Origin: Pleodorina starrii
Taxonomy: Eukaryota; Chlorophyta; Chlorophyceae; Chlamydomonadales; Volvocaceae
Reading direction: 5' to 3'
Length of the DNA: 64,000 nucleotides
Assembly: GCA_030267565.1 (NCBI GenBank)
Contig: BRXU01000019.1
Span: forward strand, 546,501 to 610,500
Shown here: piece after piece, positions 1 through 10,323 of the stretch
How the letters are laid out: the number at the start of each line of letters is the position of its first letter
How positions within the stretch are numbered: the stretch's first letter is position 1
The notes under the pieces: generated by a model
Database searches by the model: none
Told to the model about the DNA's origin: nothing
What the model saw: the letters and a program-made list of their open reading frames with translations, nothing else
Translations under genes and position numbers: made by a program

Positions 1-142
1 ACCTCCCCTGCCCCCCCAAACCCACCCCCCGACCCCCGTGTCCCACCCACCCGGATAGCTGCGTCCAACGCCGGCTCGTCGGCTCCTTCGCGGGCTATCG
101 TGTTGTTTTACCTCCCCGTCGCCTGAGCCCTCCCGCTACTGT

Positions 143-147
143 TACAA
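143..147 (-). terminator. Poly(A) signal TGTAA of the saposin gene
   Basis: TGTAA read on the minus strand lies 162 bases after the stop codon of the saposin precursor. This pentamer is the normal polyadenylation signal in Chlamydomonadales. Its position fits a short 3' UTR. Confidence 0.5.
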
Positions 148-308
148 CTGCCACCTACCGCCCCGCACCCGACCTTCAAGCCACCAGCCCTCCGGATGCC
201 TCGCACCTCGCCATCCTACAAAACTCCGCCTCGCACCACCGCCGTGAGCACCCCCTGCCCTCACATTCCTGTAACCCGCATTCACGCAGCCTTCGCTGCG
301 TGGCGCTC

Positions 309-3300
309 CTATTGCGCCTGCAGCAGCAGCGGCTCCTGCTGCTTCATCGTCGCGTGCACGGCGCCCTGCTGCTCGTGGCCTCGGCCGTTGTAGCCCTCCT
401 GATGCGGCAGGATGCCCCCCAGACCCAGGTGCCGCAGCAGCTCGCCGAACCAGCCGTCCAGCAACCAACAGCTCCAGCTGCGTCCACCCCCCGAGGTCGG
501 GTGACCCATCAGGGAGGCGGCGGATGAGAAGGAGTGCGAGGGGGGGCACATGCCCGTCTGGACGCACACCGCATCCGGCACCAGGTACTGCTCCAGCAGG
601 CTGAACACCAGCGGCGCGTACATGTCCACATACGCCTGAAGTGCAGGTGGTACGACGGGTACGACAGATACACGGCATGAGAGAGCTTTTGTAAGCGTGG
701 GAGACATGCGAGGAGGATAGGGAATGGGCGGCTGCGGGGAGGTGTGAGGGAAGGGGGGGCGCGGAGTCGCGGGGCGTGTGGGGGCGTGAAACATTGCGGT
801 TACGGATGCCGTACATCTACCGCACACCCGGATGAGGAAGCTCAACAGACGAGGTTGCACAGCAGCTCCTGCAGCCCTTGTCAATACAGGTGCTGCTGAA
901 TCATGGGCAAGGCGCGTCTTGAGGAATTCATTTAGGTGACTTCACTTGCTCCTCGTACGCAACTCGCCTGGCTCTCCCTCGCCGTCTTCGCCGTCCGCAC
1001 CGCCATCGTCTTCACCGCCTTCTCTCAATATTTCTGTAATGTGCTACTCCCGCCTCCGCCCCCGCCTGTCAGCCTACTCCCGGCTTCTGTCCCCTTTGGG
1101 CTGTTATGCGTTACTCCCTGATCCCACCCGCACCTCCCGCCCCGCCCCACCTTGCAGGGCTCCGCGAAGGACGGGAAGCTGTCGCAGACAGCCTTTGTGT
1201 AGTTGAGCATCTCGGCCTGCACCGTGGGGTTGCTGACCAGGGAGTGGGCCTCGATGACCGCCATCTGAGGGACACAGGGGGGGACAGGGGGGCGGAGAGA
1301 GGGGAGGGCAGGGGCAGAGGAAGGGGTTGCGGCGTGAGATTGCAACAACACCCCACATGCGGCACATGCGACACGGAAGAGGCTTCTCGGGGGAGACACA
1401 GCACAGCAGAGAGCGAAATAGTGTGTCCGACGACGATGCGGCCCCATATGGGTCTGCCGTTGCTTCCGCTGCTGGCGAGGACGCCCCGAGGAATGGACTG
1501 GGATGGACAAGGGCAAGGCCAAGGAACTCGGCTGCAAGGCGACAGGTGGCCTGCGCGGCGGCCTGAGGAGCGCCCGAAGAGACGCGGGGGCCGCAACCCG
1601 AAAACGCCGTGCAGAGACTGACATCCTTCTCCCTTCCGATGCGCTTTTACAACTGCAGAGTGTCTCCTCGCTCGACCCTCCCCCCTTTCCGGCCATAACA
1701 TAAGAGCACGGCCTCCTACTTAGGTATCCGAGGCACAACGCGCCGCTTAGCAGCGCAAGCATTCAGTGCGGCTACGATGCGCGGTCCGTCTCCACGCAAG
1801 CGTATGTTCCCCACCTTGCAGTAGTCACAGGCGTCGTTAGCCGGACCCATGCCCATGCCACCGTGGGCCATCATGCCCCCCATCATGCCGCCGTGGGGGC
1901 CGGGACCGAACATGGGCGGCGGCAGGCCCAGGAAGGCCGAGAACACGGGCGGCGGCGGGGGACGCTGGAAAATCTGTGACAGGCAGGGGGGGGGAGGACG
2001 ACGGAGCAGCTTGTAAAGTGGCGAAGGTCTATTGCGGCCAGTGCGGATAAGTTGTGCGCCGGGGGAAGGCAGGTCGCTCTCGACTGCCGCCCCCAACACG
2101 CGCCCCCCCAGACCCTTCATGAACCCATACTCAAAACCCTCAAAGCCCAAGGCGCCTGCACACGCACACACATGAGCGCATCTGGACACCGCCCCCGCTC
2201 CCACGCCCCACGCCCCCCCCCCCCCAAACGCGCCGACCCGCACCTGGGATGCCGCAAGCGCCTGCAGTAGGGCCGCCGGCAGTGCGGGGGGCGGCACCTG
2301 CGTGAGCGCCTCCATGCACGTCCCGATGAGGCTGCACACCATGTCGGGATCCATCTCCTCAACCAGCTCGCTGACCATGGAGCCTGAAAGGAAAACACAC
2401 CGGAGGCGGGACGGGAGGGAGGGAGGGAGCAGCAGGGAGGGAGGGAGAGAGGGAGGGGCTTAACACTGAAATGCGGGGGGCGGGGGGCCCGGGGGGAAAG
2501 GCCGACTGGGTGGTTAGCGACGTTCATCATAAATGTGCACACGGGGGGCTGCTCGAGCCCGGCAGGCATGCGCTGTTGCTGATGATGGTGCCAAAGCCGG
2601 TGCAGGTGTGTGGCAAGAGGTAAGTCACCGGCACCGGCAGAGGTAGGTCGGGTAACCGGAGAGTGCTCGGGGCGGGGCCAGGACAGGCGGGTTCCGCGAC
2701 AGGGTCGTCCAGCCGTGGTGGAGTGCCTAGACGGGGGCGCTCCTGCCGCGGCCCGCCGCAGTGGCGTGCCTAGACCGGCACTTCCAGAGGGCCGCGGGCA
2801 CACACACACACACACAGTCCCGGTGAGCTCACCGTAGTTGTTGACGAAGTCGGTGCAGCCCTCCGCCAGCTCATTGGGCAGGTCGCCACAGATCTGGGGG
2901 CAGCGGGGAAATGAGGGAGGAATGGAGGGAGGGCTTGAGCACCGGCGGTGAGAGGTTGAGGTGTGGGGGCGGGAGCAAGCCGAGGGGATGGCAGTTTCTG
3001 TTCAGGTGAGAAACCGGTTCGGCCTGTGGCTCGCTGCCACCCAACAGGGGACGAAGAGGTGCCGCATCCACCTCCAAGTCACGCCCTGAGGACAACAAAC
3101 CCTGCGAGCCCCCCCTCCCCACCTTGAGTGCCACCTCCTTGATCTTGTCCAGGGTCTGAGAGTCCTCCAGCTGCTGCTTGACGGTACGCACCACAAACTT
3201 GCACATGGCGCACTCCGATGTGTCACGCACGCGGAGGGCAGGCTGCAGAGGGTGGGCGGGGAGAGGGGTGTGTGAGTGTGAGGGGGGGGGGGTCAGGAAC

Positions 3301-4408
3301 AGCGATGCGCTGGGGGGCGGGGCACTGCACAGGCTGCATGGGGGGCCCGACGTCCGGGTGCGACTGGCAGGTCCGCATCCTCCTCGATAGACCCGGGGTG
3401 GAACACGGCAAGGCGCCCGCAGACCCGCGCAAATGCAGCCCCCCAACCCGCCACCACCACCACCACCACACACAAAATTCCGGAACCTCTGTCCCCTTAC
3501 GAGCTCGCCTTGCCGGCTGCCAGCGGCCTTTTCCCGCCATTCCATGCCCCCCAGACTGGTGAGCCCGGTCCCCTCTCACTGTACCTTGTTGAGCGGTGCG
3601 ACCTGCAGCACAGCTGACCCGCACACGCCCGCCGAGGCGCAGAGAGAGGCCGGGGTGGCGGACGCACGGAACCACTGGATCACGGTGGGCAGCAGGCCCT
3701 CCGCCAGGTTGTGGCACTAGCGGTGGGTAGGCGCAGAGGGGTTCCAGAGGGAGGACTTCAATATGGTGGTTAATGAACATGGGCGCAAGCAGACCTTCGG
3801 AAGCCAACTCGTCCTCCCCAAGCAGCCGTGTGACTCGACGAGGTGAAACAAGACCCACGTGGACACCCGTGAGTTGGACGTTCTTGACACACGACACACC
3901 AGGCTTTGCACTTTCAACACGGATTGCGTTTTCAACAGGAGTTGCTGCAAACAGTTCATCGGTAAGCAGCTATTGAGCTGCTCAGAGACTCCAAAAAGAA
4001 TGACTGGTACCGACCCCCGCCCGTGGTAACTCACCTGCGCCTTGTCATCCATGCGCGAGCAAATTTGCTTCTCAACAAACTCCACCTGATAGACAAGACG
4101 AAAGCGCAACCGTCAAAGCCAAGCCTTATCGGAGCAGCCCAACGGCACCGAGCGGAGCATCTTCCCTCACCAAGAAGTCCGTCGCTGCCGGGTCACACAG
4201 GAAATCCTCGAGAATTCTCACGGATATTATGCATGCCTGGCACGCGTCCGCGGGTCCGTCAACAGGCGGGCCTGCAAAAGGAAGGGTTTACGCACAAATT
4301 TAGCAAGGCCTCCGGCATCATTATTTTCCTCCAGAACTGACCTCTAGCGCTTGCAAGGCCCATAAGCGCCAAAGCCAGAACGGCCGCGAAGCCGAGTTGG
4401 CGCCTCAT
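309..4408 (-). CDS. Prosaposin-like precursor with three saposin B domains
   Basis: Ten exons on the minus strand: 4342-4408, 4171-4271, 4035-4085, 3585-3716, 3123-3242, 2833-2893, 2244-2383, 1815-1973, 1151-1264 and 309-635. All have GT-AG borders and together give 423 residues. The start ATG at 4408 opens a signal peptide (MRRQLGFAAVLALALMGLAS), so the product enters the secretory pathway. Three saposin B units follow, each with the six-cysteine pattern. Unit 1 runs from CQAC (about residue 33) to ASAGVC; unit 2 from ECAMC to SLIGTC; unit 3 from DACDYC to VQTGMC. Units 2 and 3 are separated by a Pro/Gly/Met-rich linker encoded by exon 1815-1973. Saposins are small helical proteins that bind lipids and present them to hydrolases in lysosomes or vacuoles. 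A precursor cut into three such units is the usual animal and amoeba arrangement; here there is no aspartic protease domain of the kind that carries a plant-specific insert. The 80 residues after the last cysteine are not conserved in appearance and could be mis-spliced. The family call is firm; the lipid target is unknown. Confidence 0.85.
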
Positions 4409-5570
4409 GCTGGCTTGCGTGAGTGGTGACCACTATGCTCCGTCTAACTGTAAAGTACAAACAATGTGACACGGCAACGGAGACATAAGACAAAGGTTCA
4501 ATGAATCTCTGATAGCATCTACGTTTGGCAAACCGTCGCGGAGTACTACTAACGATTTCGTACACGTCAAGGTCAGGCAGCTGGTCGCGCCTTGAGCGCC
4601 GCCGTGACAAGTTCACGGCCTAGTTTATGCTAACAAGTAAGGGCTGGCGCGGTCCCGAGTTTGGCTCAGTGTTTTTGCGGGGCTTTGTCGTGGGTGTATT
4701 ACATTTGTCTGTATGCGACGACTTCATTGCACCCGAGCGTCGTTCATGCACCGCATCTTCGGGTTACGTCGACGTTCGTGCAGCGGGAGATCAGCCGCGT
4801 CAGTTACAGGCGTAACCTAGCGCCATCCGCATAGAGGCCGCTCACTCGGTTCATATCGCCCGGCAGGCGTCCGGGGCCCAAGTGTCCCCACGGGGGCGGA
4901 GGCCTTTCACCAAACAGCAACGGGCACGCATCTTGCCAACGTGCATAGGCTCCTCTTGCTTCTCCGCGTGCGTGGCAGGCACGGTGCGCTCACGGTGTTG
5001 CATGTCACGGTGGCCGCCTTGCATGTTCCCTCATCATAAAGGGAGCCACTGTTTGCTTCGGGGATTGGGGCGTTCCGTACATCCCAGCCGCACTTTCTCG
5101 ACCACTTCAGCAACGTGTCACCTAACAGCCTCAGCGAATCTCCAGCATCCACCCAATCGTCTTGTCACGTGGCGGCTCAGCCAGGCTCAGCTCGGACTTG
5201 CTCCAACTTCTCCCCCCCCACCCCCACCCCCCCGTCCTTGCCCTGACCCTCGTCTTCTCGCTCTCCCTCTTCGGCCTCATTGCCGTCCACCTCGCCGTGC
5301 TCAACCTCTCCCTCGTCATTCTCCCCGCCGCCATCCCCGTTGTCGTCCGCCTCACCCTCCCCGTCACCCTCGTCCTTCCTCTCGTCGTCGCTCTCCTCGG
5401 CAGCGGCTGTGTATGTACATACACTGACGAAATAAGGCAATTGCGAAGCACACATGCGGCGGCACGGCCGCGGACACCATCAAAACAGCAACCACTCAGC
5501 TGTGGAAAACAAGCCAAGAAGAGGCCTGTTATAGTACGAGGGCGACAAAGGGAAATGACCAGTGGAGGCT
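4409..5570. other. Upstream region of the saposin gene, no firm gene
   Basis: I recognise no gene here. The part next to 4408 should hold the saposin promoter. At 5177-5410 the minus strand reads as a very acidic stretch (repeated Asp/Glu/Gly, for example SDDERKDEGDGEGEAD), preceded by a plausible acceptor (TACACAG) and closed by a TGA. It could be a last exon, but no partner exon was found. At 4907-5152 the minus strand has an 81-codon open frame of unknown type. Both may belong to a decayed element, because the repeat that follows at 5570 is present in several copies. Confidence 0.3.
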
Positions 5571-5655
5571 CTGGGCTCCACATCGAACGGCACGTATGCA
5601 TTTCTTCATTACGTCTGTCAACATTTGGGTGCTCATATCACCCAACACGCATGAA
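5570..5655. repeat. Left part of a local repeat unit split by the hAT insertion
   Basis: The 86 bases before the hAT element match 7013-7100 with scattered changes; both contain the shared core ATTTCTTCATT followed by CATTTGGGT and a nearby ATCACC. The right part of the same unit resumes at 6819. The unit was therefore in place and duplicated before the transposon entered. Its own nature is unknown; it may be a decayed larger element. Confidence 0.6.
5648..5655. repeat. hAT target-site duplication, left copy
   Basis: CGCATGAA directly before the left inverted repeat. It is identical to 6819-6826. Eight bases is the duplication length made by hAT transposases. Confidence 0.9.
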
Positions 5656-6818
5656 TAGGGTTGGCAAAATCTTTAGATGGAAAAAGTATCTAAATCGAAA
5701 TCTAATTATTACCCAATCTATTTAGGTAAATCTTTAGATGGCCAAACGAAAAACTGCCTAAACGGTGGAATTTTGACCTGAAATTTTGCACACGTTGCGG
5801 CTTTATCTTTTCCTGGATTTTCCAATATTTTTTTTGTTCGCGCGACACTGGGAACACGGTGAACCCCTGTGGGCGCTCTACAGACACGTGCGGGAGGGCG
5901 CCAAGGGGTGTAAGCAGGCGTCCCGCAGCGCAAGGCTCTTCCAGCCGTCGGTTGAGAGAACGGCTAGCTGACCCGACTGCTCGCAGACTACCGCAACGTC
6001 CTTTGAAACCTCGCTGTACGCCTCATCAAGCACGGTTGAGACAAGCTTCTTGCGGCTGGGGAGGGTGATGCCGATGGCCTTGCACGCCTTCATGAGGTCG
6101 GGGTGCTCGATCAGGTGGAGGGCGATGTTGCACTTGAAAAAAAAGAGCGACAGGTGCTTCAGGAAGGTGGCGACTTGCACGGCAGCGAGGAAGAAGGTCC
6201 GAACTGGCCCCTCCTCCGCGCGCGAGCGCTTCGTGGCGCTGGTCCCGGGCGCTCCGGACTGCTCGCTTCCGACCGCGCTGTCGACGTCCCTCTGGTGCTT
6301 CACGTAATGATCCGGGCAGACAGTTGACGGGTTCTTCGCGCTGTAGGACTTGTTGCAAATGCTGCAGACGAGCTGCACGACGCCGTTCACGATTAACACG
6401 TCGAAAATGGACCAGTACGCAGCGGCTTTGCGGTTGCGCTTGACATCACGGAGCTTAGCTGCGTACTGTGGCGCGTCCAAAGTCTGACCGTTATACTTGT
6501 ATGTGGTCGGCGTTTGAGGCTCTGGTTCTGCCATTGTGTAATTTTGCGTGTAAATATGTATATAGAGCGCAATAACGATGTAACACTTGAGTTATCGTCA
6601 ATAGCACAATAGGGCTGTTTCGCGTATGTTCTATAGGGCTGTTTTCGTATGTTTAAACGGTCTGGATCCGGTCACCGGCCTTTAGATAGGCATTAGATAG
6701 CTTAGATAGGTTTAGATGCCCACATAAAGCTTTAGATGGAACCATCTCAAATCTAATAAAAAATCTAATGAGATGACATCTAAATTATTTTCTATACCTA
6801 AACCTCCGGCCAACCCTA
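5656..6818 (-). mobile_element. Deleted hAT transposon, 1163 bp
   Basis: The element begins TAGGGTTGGC at 5656-5665 and ends with the exact reverse complement GCCAACCCTA at 6809-6818. The first bases fit the TAGGG-type ends of hAT elements. An identical 8-bp duplication lies on each side. Both ends carry many subterminal copies of TTTAGAT and ATCTAAA (5673-5745 and 6680-6790), which in this superfamily are transposase binding sites. The interior holds only the N-terminal third of a transposase on the minus strand, so it is an internally deleted, non-autonomous derivative that must have been moved by a full-length relative. The perfect duplication and TIRs point to fairly recent insertion. The AT-rich ends contrast with the GC-rich host sequence. 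Confidence 0.9.
5878..6534 (-). pseudogene. Truncated hAT transposase, N-terminal fragment
   Basis: A 218-codon open frame starts at ATG 6534 inside the hAT element. It holds a BED-type zinc finger (CSIC about 25 residues before HYVKH), a Ser/Arg-rich linker, and a DUF659-like start of the RNase H fold ending in the motif LSTDGW near residue 195, where the Asp matches the first catalytic acid of hAT transposases. The frame then runs through about 20 unrelated residues to a stop. The rest of the catalytic domain, the large insertion domain and the C-terminal dimerisation region are missing. The fragment could still bind DNA through the BED finger but should not be able to transpose. Confidence 0.8.
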
Positions 6819-6826
6819 CGCATGAA
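6819..6826. repeat. hAT target-site duplication, right copy
   Basis: CGCATGAA directly after the right inverted repeat, identical to 5648-5655. Confidence 0.9.
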
Positions 6827-7195
6827 GAGAGAGGTCGGGAAGGGGATGTGCGGGGAAGGGGGAGGTGAAGCCCCGGGCCCCCCACCGATCATTCCACGAG
6901 CACGTTGCCCATTATCCCTAATGGCCGCTGAAATTACCTAACACGAACGATAATCGCCTTGCTGTGGGGGGAAGGGGGTGCGCACGCCCCGGGCAACCCA
7001 CCCCGTGCACTGTAGATGTACAGGACAACTGAAACTGCCGTGAGCATTTCTTCATTGCGTCTTTCAGCATTTGGGTCCTCAGATCACCTAATACGCACGA
7101 AGCCTGCCATGCTGCAAGGGGGAGGGCGGGAAGGGAGGTGTGCGGGGAAGGGGGGCGGAAGCCCTGGGCCCGCCACCGATTGTTCCATGCACGTG
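6827..7195. repeat. Further copies of the local repeat, including an unoccupied site
   Basis: The unit split by the hAT continues at 6827-6900. A related stretch lies at 6930-7010 and a fuller copy at 7013-7190. In the last copy the position matching the duplication reads CGCACGAA and runs on without interruption, so it preserves the pre-insertion arrangement. Shared landmarks on the right side are the purine-rich run with GTGCGGGGAAGGGGG and the following AAGCCC, GGGCCC and CCACCGAT. The minus strand of the last copy has a 153-codon open frame, but it does not resemble a known protein and the frame is not kept in the other copies. Confidence 0.55.
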
Positions 7196-8655
7196 ATGTG
7201 TGAGATGGCTGGCTGGACACCCTATATGGTTCATGGAATGCCGCCCCGTAACACAGGAACGACACCAACCTCGCAACAGACTGCCATGCCTTTGCGCGGC
7301 ACGACACATGTAAGCGAAGTGAAGCGAAAAAGCGCTCCTTGCAGCCGGCAACATGGCACCACAGCCTGTTGGAGACCATTTTATAGATTTTTCATGAAAT
7401 TCGCAACTGCTCATCCGGCGAAACATTATACCATCAGCATTCTCGCAGTCGGCTTCATACTGCCATCCTTACATCAACCGACATTTTAAAGAATCGGCCC
7501 GTGTGAGACTGTTGTAATCCCATTAAATACACAACGTTTGTGCGTACACCGCCAATTCATCCATGCCACCAGTCGTGCCTCCATCGGAATCCTGGAAAGC
7601 CGTTGCGGCCGTTGTACGGTCACTACGCTGCCCCAGACAAAAAAAGTTAAGCCCAGGTTTGCTTCACAAACCCGGGTACTTAAATCATCGTTCTCTCTGT
7701 TTCTGCAGTTAAAATAGTAAGCGAAGGCGCACAAATTTGTGTCGTGAGCAAGCGTAACGGTTGCAATTGTCTTGGATACCGCGCACACGCCGAGGACACT
7801 TCACTGTTAGACCATGTAGATTAAGATGTCAACAGCTGACCAGGAGAAAGGTGTGTTAGTTCTTTTGCGGGACGACAGACGATGCCGCTGGACTGGACCT
7901 TAATTTTTTCCTGGACCTCTTCAGTTGTCGTTGTCTTTAGGGCAGCTGGTGGCGCGCCAATCTTGCAACAGAGCAAAGTCAAGGTGCGAGTGCCGGCGGA
8001 GAGCTCGTACCACAGATACCCCACCACCAACTCACCACCACCTCGGGACGAACGTATCCCACCGTTGGCAGGTCTCCCTGGACTCTAAGTTTTCAAAGCT
8101 TGTTCTCTTCCTCCGGAAGCAGTTGAAGACCGACACCGTGGTACGCGTCGGCCCACTTCGGGGCGGGTGGTCCTTGACCCAGAAGGCTGGTGCCGCCATG
8201 TACATGCGCTGTTCGATGTCCCTAGCGTGAAAAGATGGGGAATACTACTCCCCTGCATGCACCATTCGGAGTGCTGAAGGTGGGCTAAGCCCAAGTGGGA
8301 TCGTCATTGCTCCCTCGGCTCCTGTCCTACCGGCAGTTCATCCCCCCATCCACCAGCCTGGCTGCATTACGGCAGCTCCGCCGGAAGCCTCCCACCTCGT
8401 CCCCATACACGCAAACCCGCGCGTCGCCGCTTCCCTTCTCTCCCCTCCCCTCCCCTCACGTCGCCTCGCCCCGCCCTCCACGCTGCGATTTACTGCTGCT
8501 TATTTACCCCCTCGCCCCCGCCTCGCCGGACCTGGACTCCCAACCCGCAACACGGCCACCGAACCTGGCCGCCATGGGCGCGGTGATGCCGCGCGGCTTC
8601 CGGCGGACGGGGCGGGACCGGACGGGCTGGGCCGGGCCGCTGCTGTGCGGCCCAG
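7196..8655. other. Intergenic stretch without a firm gene
   Basis: No recognisable gene. Base composition is lower in GC than the genic parts, as expected for decayed repeats. On the minus strand, open frames at 7821-8030 and 8085-8294 lie head to tail and could be remnants of a mobile element, but no reverse transcriptase, integrase or protease motif is visible. From about 8340 the sequence becomes C-rich like the introns of this genome, and probably belongs to the 5' part of the plus-strand gene whose last exons follow. Confidence 0.3.
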
Positions 8656-9254
8656 TTCGTGTACCTCCGCGAGGCGTTCATTCCCAGTCTGGATGACGAG
8701 GTGTCGGTACTGACACAGGTCAGTCAGTCAGTCAGTCAGTGCGCCAGGAGATTGCGCGATCAGGCGACATGTCGACACGTCGCTGTCGGGAGCCTCATAG
8801 GGCCCCCTCCATGACTGGGCGACGGGTGAAAGGGATGGACTGGGCGACGAGTCGTTATGCTGGCTGGCCGGAACGGCGAGAGCCGCAAACCTATTGCAGG
8901 GTCGGGGTCGATGCAGGGGTGCAAAGAGGTTTGTGCGCCTCGGTGCCGGCTGCGCGGCGCGGGCGGGGGGGCGGGCGGGCAAGCGCCCCAGACAGCCTTC
9001 CGATGTCGGGGTGTGGTGCCGCAGAGAGGCGGTCGTCGGGGGCGCCGCTCAGAAGCGCCCCTCCGGAAGCCCCGTTGTCTGCCCGCCTGCCCGCCCGCCA
9101 GCTTGCAATTGAGTGCCTTTGTGGTTCTAGCGCGGAGTGTCCCGCCGGCCCTGGGGGCTCGGACCCAATGCTATTCTGCCCATCCGTACTACAGGCGTAC
9201 GGCATTGATGGCAAGCTGCACGTGAGCTACGCCATGACACCGGCGTGGGGATGA
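8656..9254 (+). CDS. Last two exons of an unrecognised gene
   Basis: Exon 8656-8718 follows the acceptor GGCCCAG and ends at the donor GTCAGT. Exon 9195-9254 follows ACTACAG and ends in TGA. Both are in phase 0 and join to a 40-residue C-terminus that begins FVYLREAFIPSLDDEV and ends KLHVSYAMTPAWG. The balanced residues, clean splice sites and a TGTAA downstream support a real gene end. Exons before 8656 could not be found with confidence; the upstream 350 bases are C-rich and may be intron, or the copy may be truncated at its 5' end. I do not recognise the family. Confidence 0.45.
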
Positions 9255-9545
9255 CGAGCGGATGTGATGTGGGGTTTGGGCTTCAGCTGAAGGTGCGCAG
9301 CTGAAGGCGGCCAGGTGAGGTTGCGGGGCGGTGGGCTGTAGGATGTTGATGATGATGGTATTATCATGCTCGGGAGATGCCTCTGCGGTACAGCAACCGC
9401 CAGAACACATTCTGTCGCCCCCTCCCCCTCGCCCCGCCGGTGGGGGCCCCGTTCCTCACCTGGCTCAGGGGGCGACTCAAAAGCACGACGCCGTGCTCTG
9501 CGCACGACGCCTTTCTACATCCGTTTACACCCGACATAAAGCATG

Positions 9546-9550
9546 TGTAA
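9546..9550 (+). terminator. Poly(A) signal TGTAA of the 8656-9254 gene
   Basis: TGTAA lies 292 bases after the stop codon at 9254, on the same strand, and is the first such signal after it. Confidence 0.45.
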
Positions 9551-10318
9551 AGCAAGCTGATGCGAGTGCATCAGGACAACACCACTTCTGTGTCGCACCA
9601 ACCCCTCACCGCGCACGCGGCCCGAGAACTCTCGCCCTGCGGCTGCTTCGCTCCTCGTCCCAGTTCCGTGACCTAGTGCCCGCCTCCGGACCCTGCCCGC
9701 CCAGCCCCGTTGATCCCAACCCCTGCTTGGCGCCTTCCCCCAATCTGTTATAGCCCCACCGCCTGCAAACCGAGTACGGGACCCGAGGTGCACACGAGGT
9801 GTGTCGCGTCGCTGAGGCCATTCCGCCTTGCCCGGCCCCCCCGCTGCGCTTCGCAGGGCAGTCTCAGTCCTGCTCGCAACCCGCACGCACGGAGCTCCCC
9901 CCCACACCCTACAAATGCTGGTAACCAGACGGGGGCCGTTTGTGTCCTGGCGATGAGGCGCGAAGCGGCGGTCTTTATTCACATTTTGCCCGGGGCCAGC
10001 ATCCGGGCTTCTAGTCCCCTTTTAGTGAAGCGCCCGGGCTGGGGCCGGTGGACGAGCGTCTGTGGGGCACCGGGTCTGGCTGCCCCGTGAAATGGAGGCG
10101 TGAGAGAGGGGCCAGGGGCCCGGCACGGCGATATCGAAGGAAGATGCAGTAGGCAGCTGGAGCTGTTTTGAGGGGCGACCTACTCCGCTACTTGGTACTC
10201 GCACTCACCCGCGGCTTACCCGTGGGGTGCGTAGGGGGCTGAGGAGCGGGCCCGTTCCCATGTGGGTCTCTCGGACTCTCGGCAGGCAAGCCAGGCGAAG
10301 GATCACTTTGGGATTGAA
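9551..10318. other. Intergenic stretch between convergent gene ends
   Basis: No gene seen. It lies between the 3' end of the plus-strand gene above and the presumed 3' end of MRE11. The long open frames here are GC-driven and have no conserved motif. Confidence 0.4.
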
Positions 10319-10323
10319 TTACA
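10319..10323 (-). terminator. Candidate poly(A) signal of MRE11
   Basis: TGTAA on the minus strand, about 1.05 kb after the MRE11 stop codon at 11371. I saw no closer copy, so a long 3' UTR from 11370 to about 10300 is inferred. Confidence 0.35.

Noticed and set aside
5162..5725. Plus-strand open frame with apparent membrane helices (LALTLVFSLSLFGLIAVHLA)
   Set aside because: It is the reverse reading of an acidic GAN-codon tract on the minus strand. Such tracts always give hydrophobic Leu/Val/Ile frames on the other strand. There is no start context or splice support.
6827..7190. Autonomous transposon unit around the hAT
   Set aside because: The repeat copies have no shared long frame, no inverted ends and no target duplication that I could find, so I call them only a local repeat.
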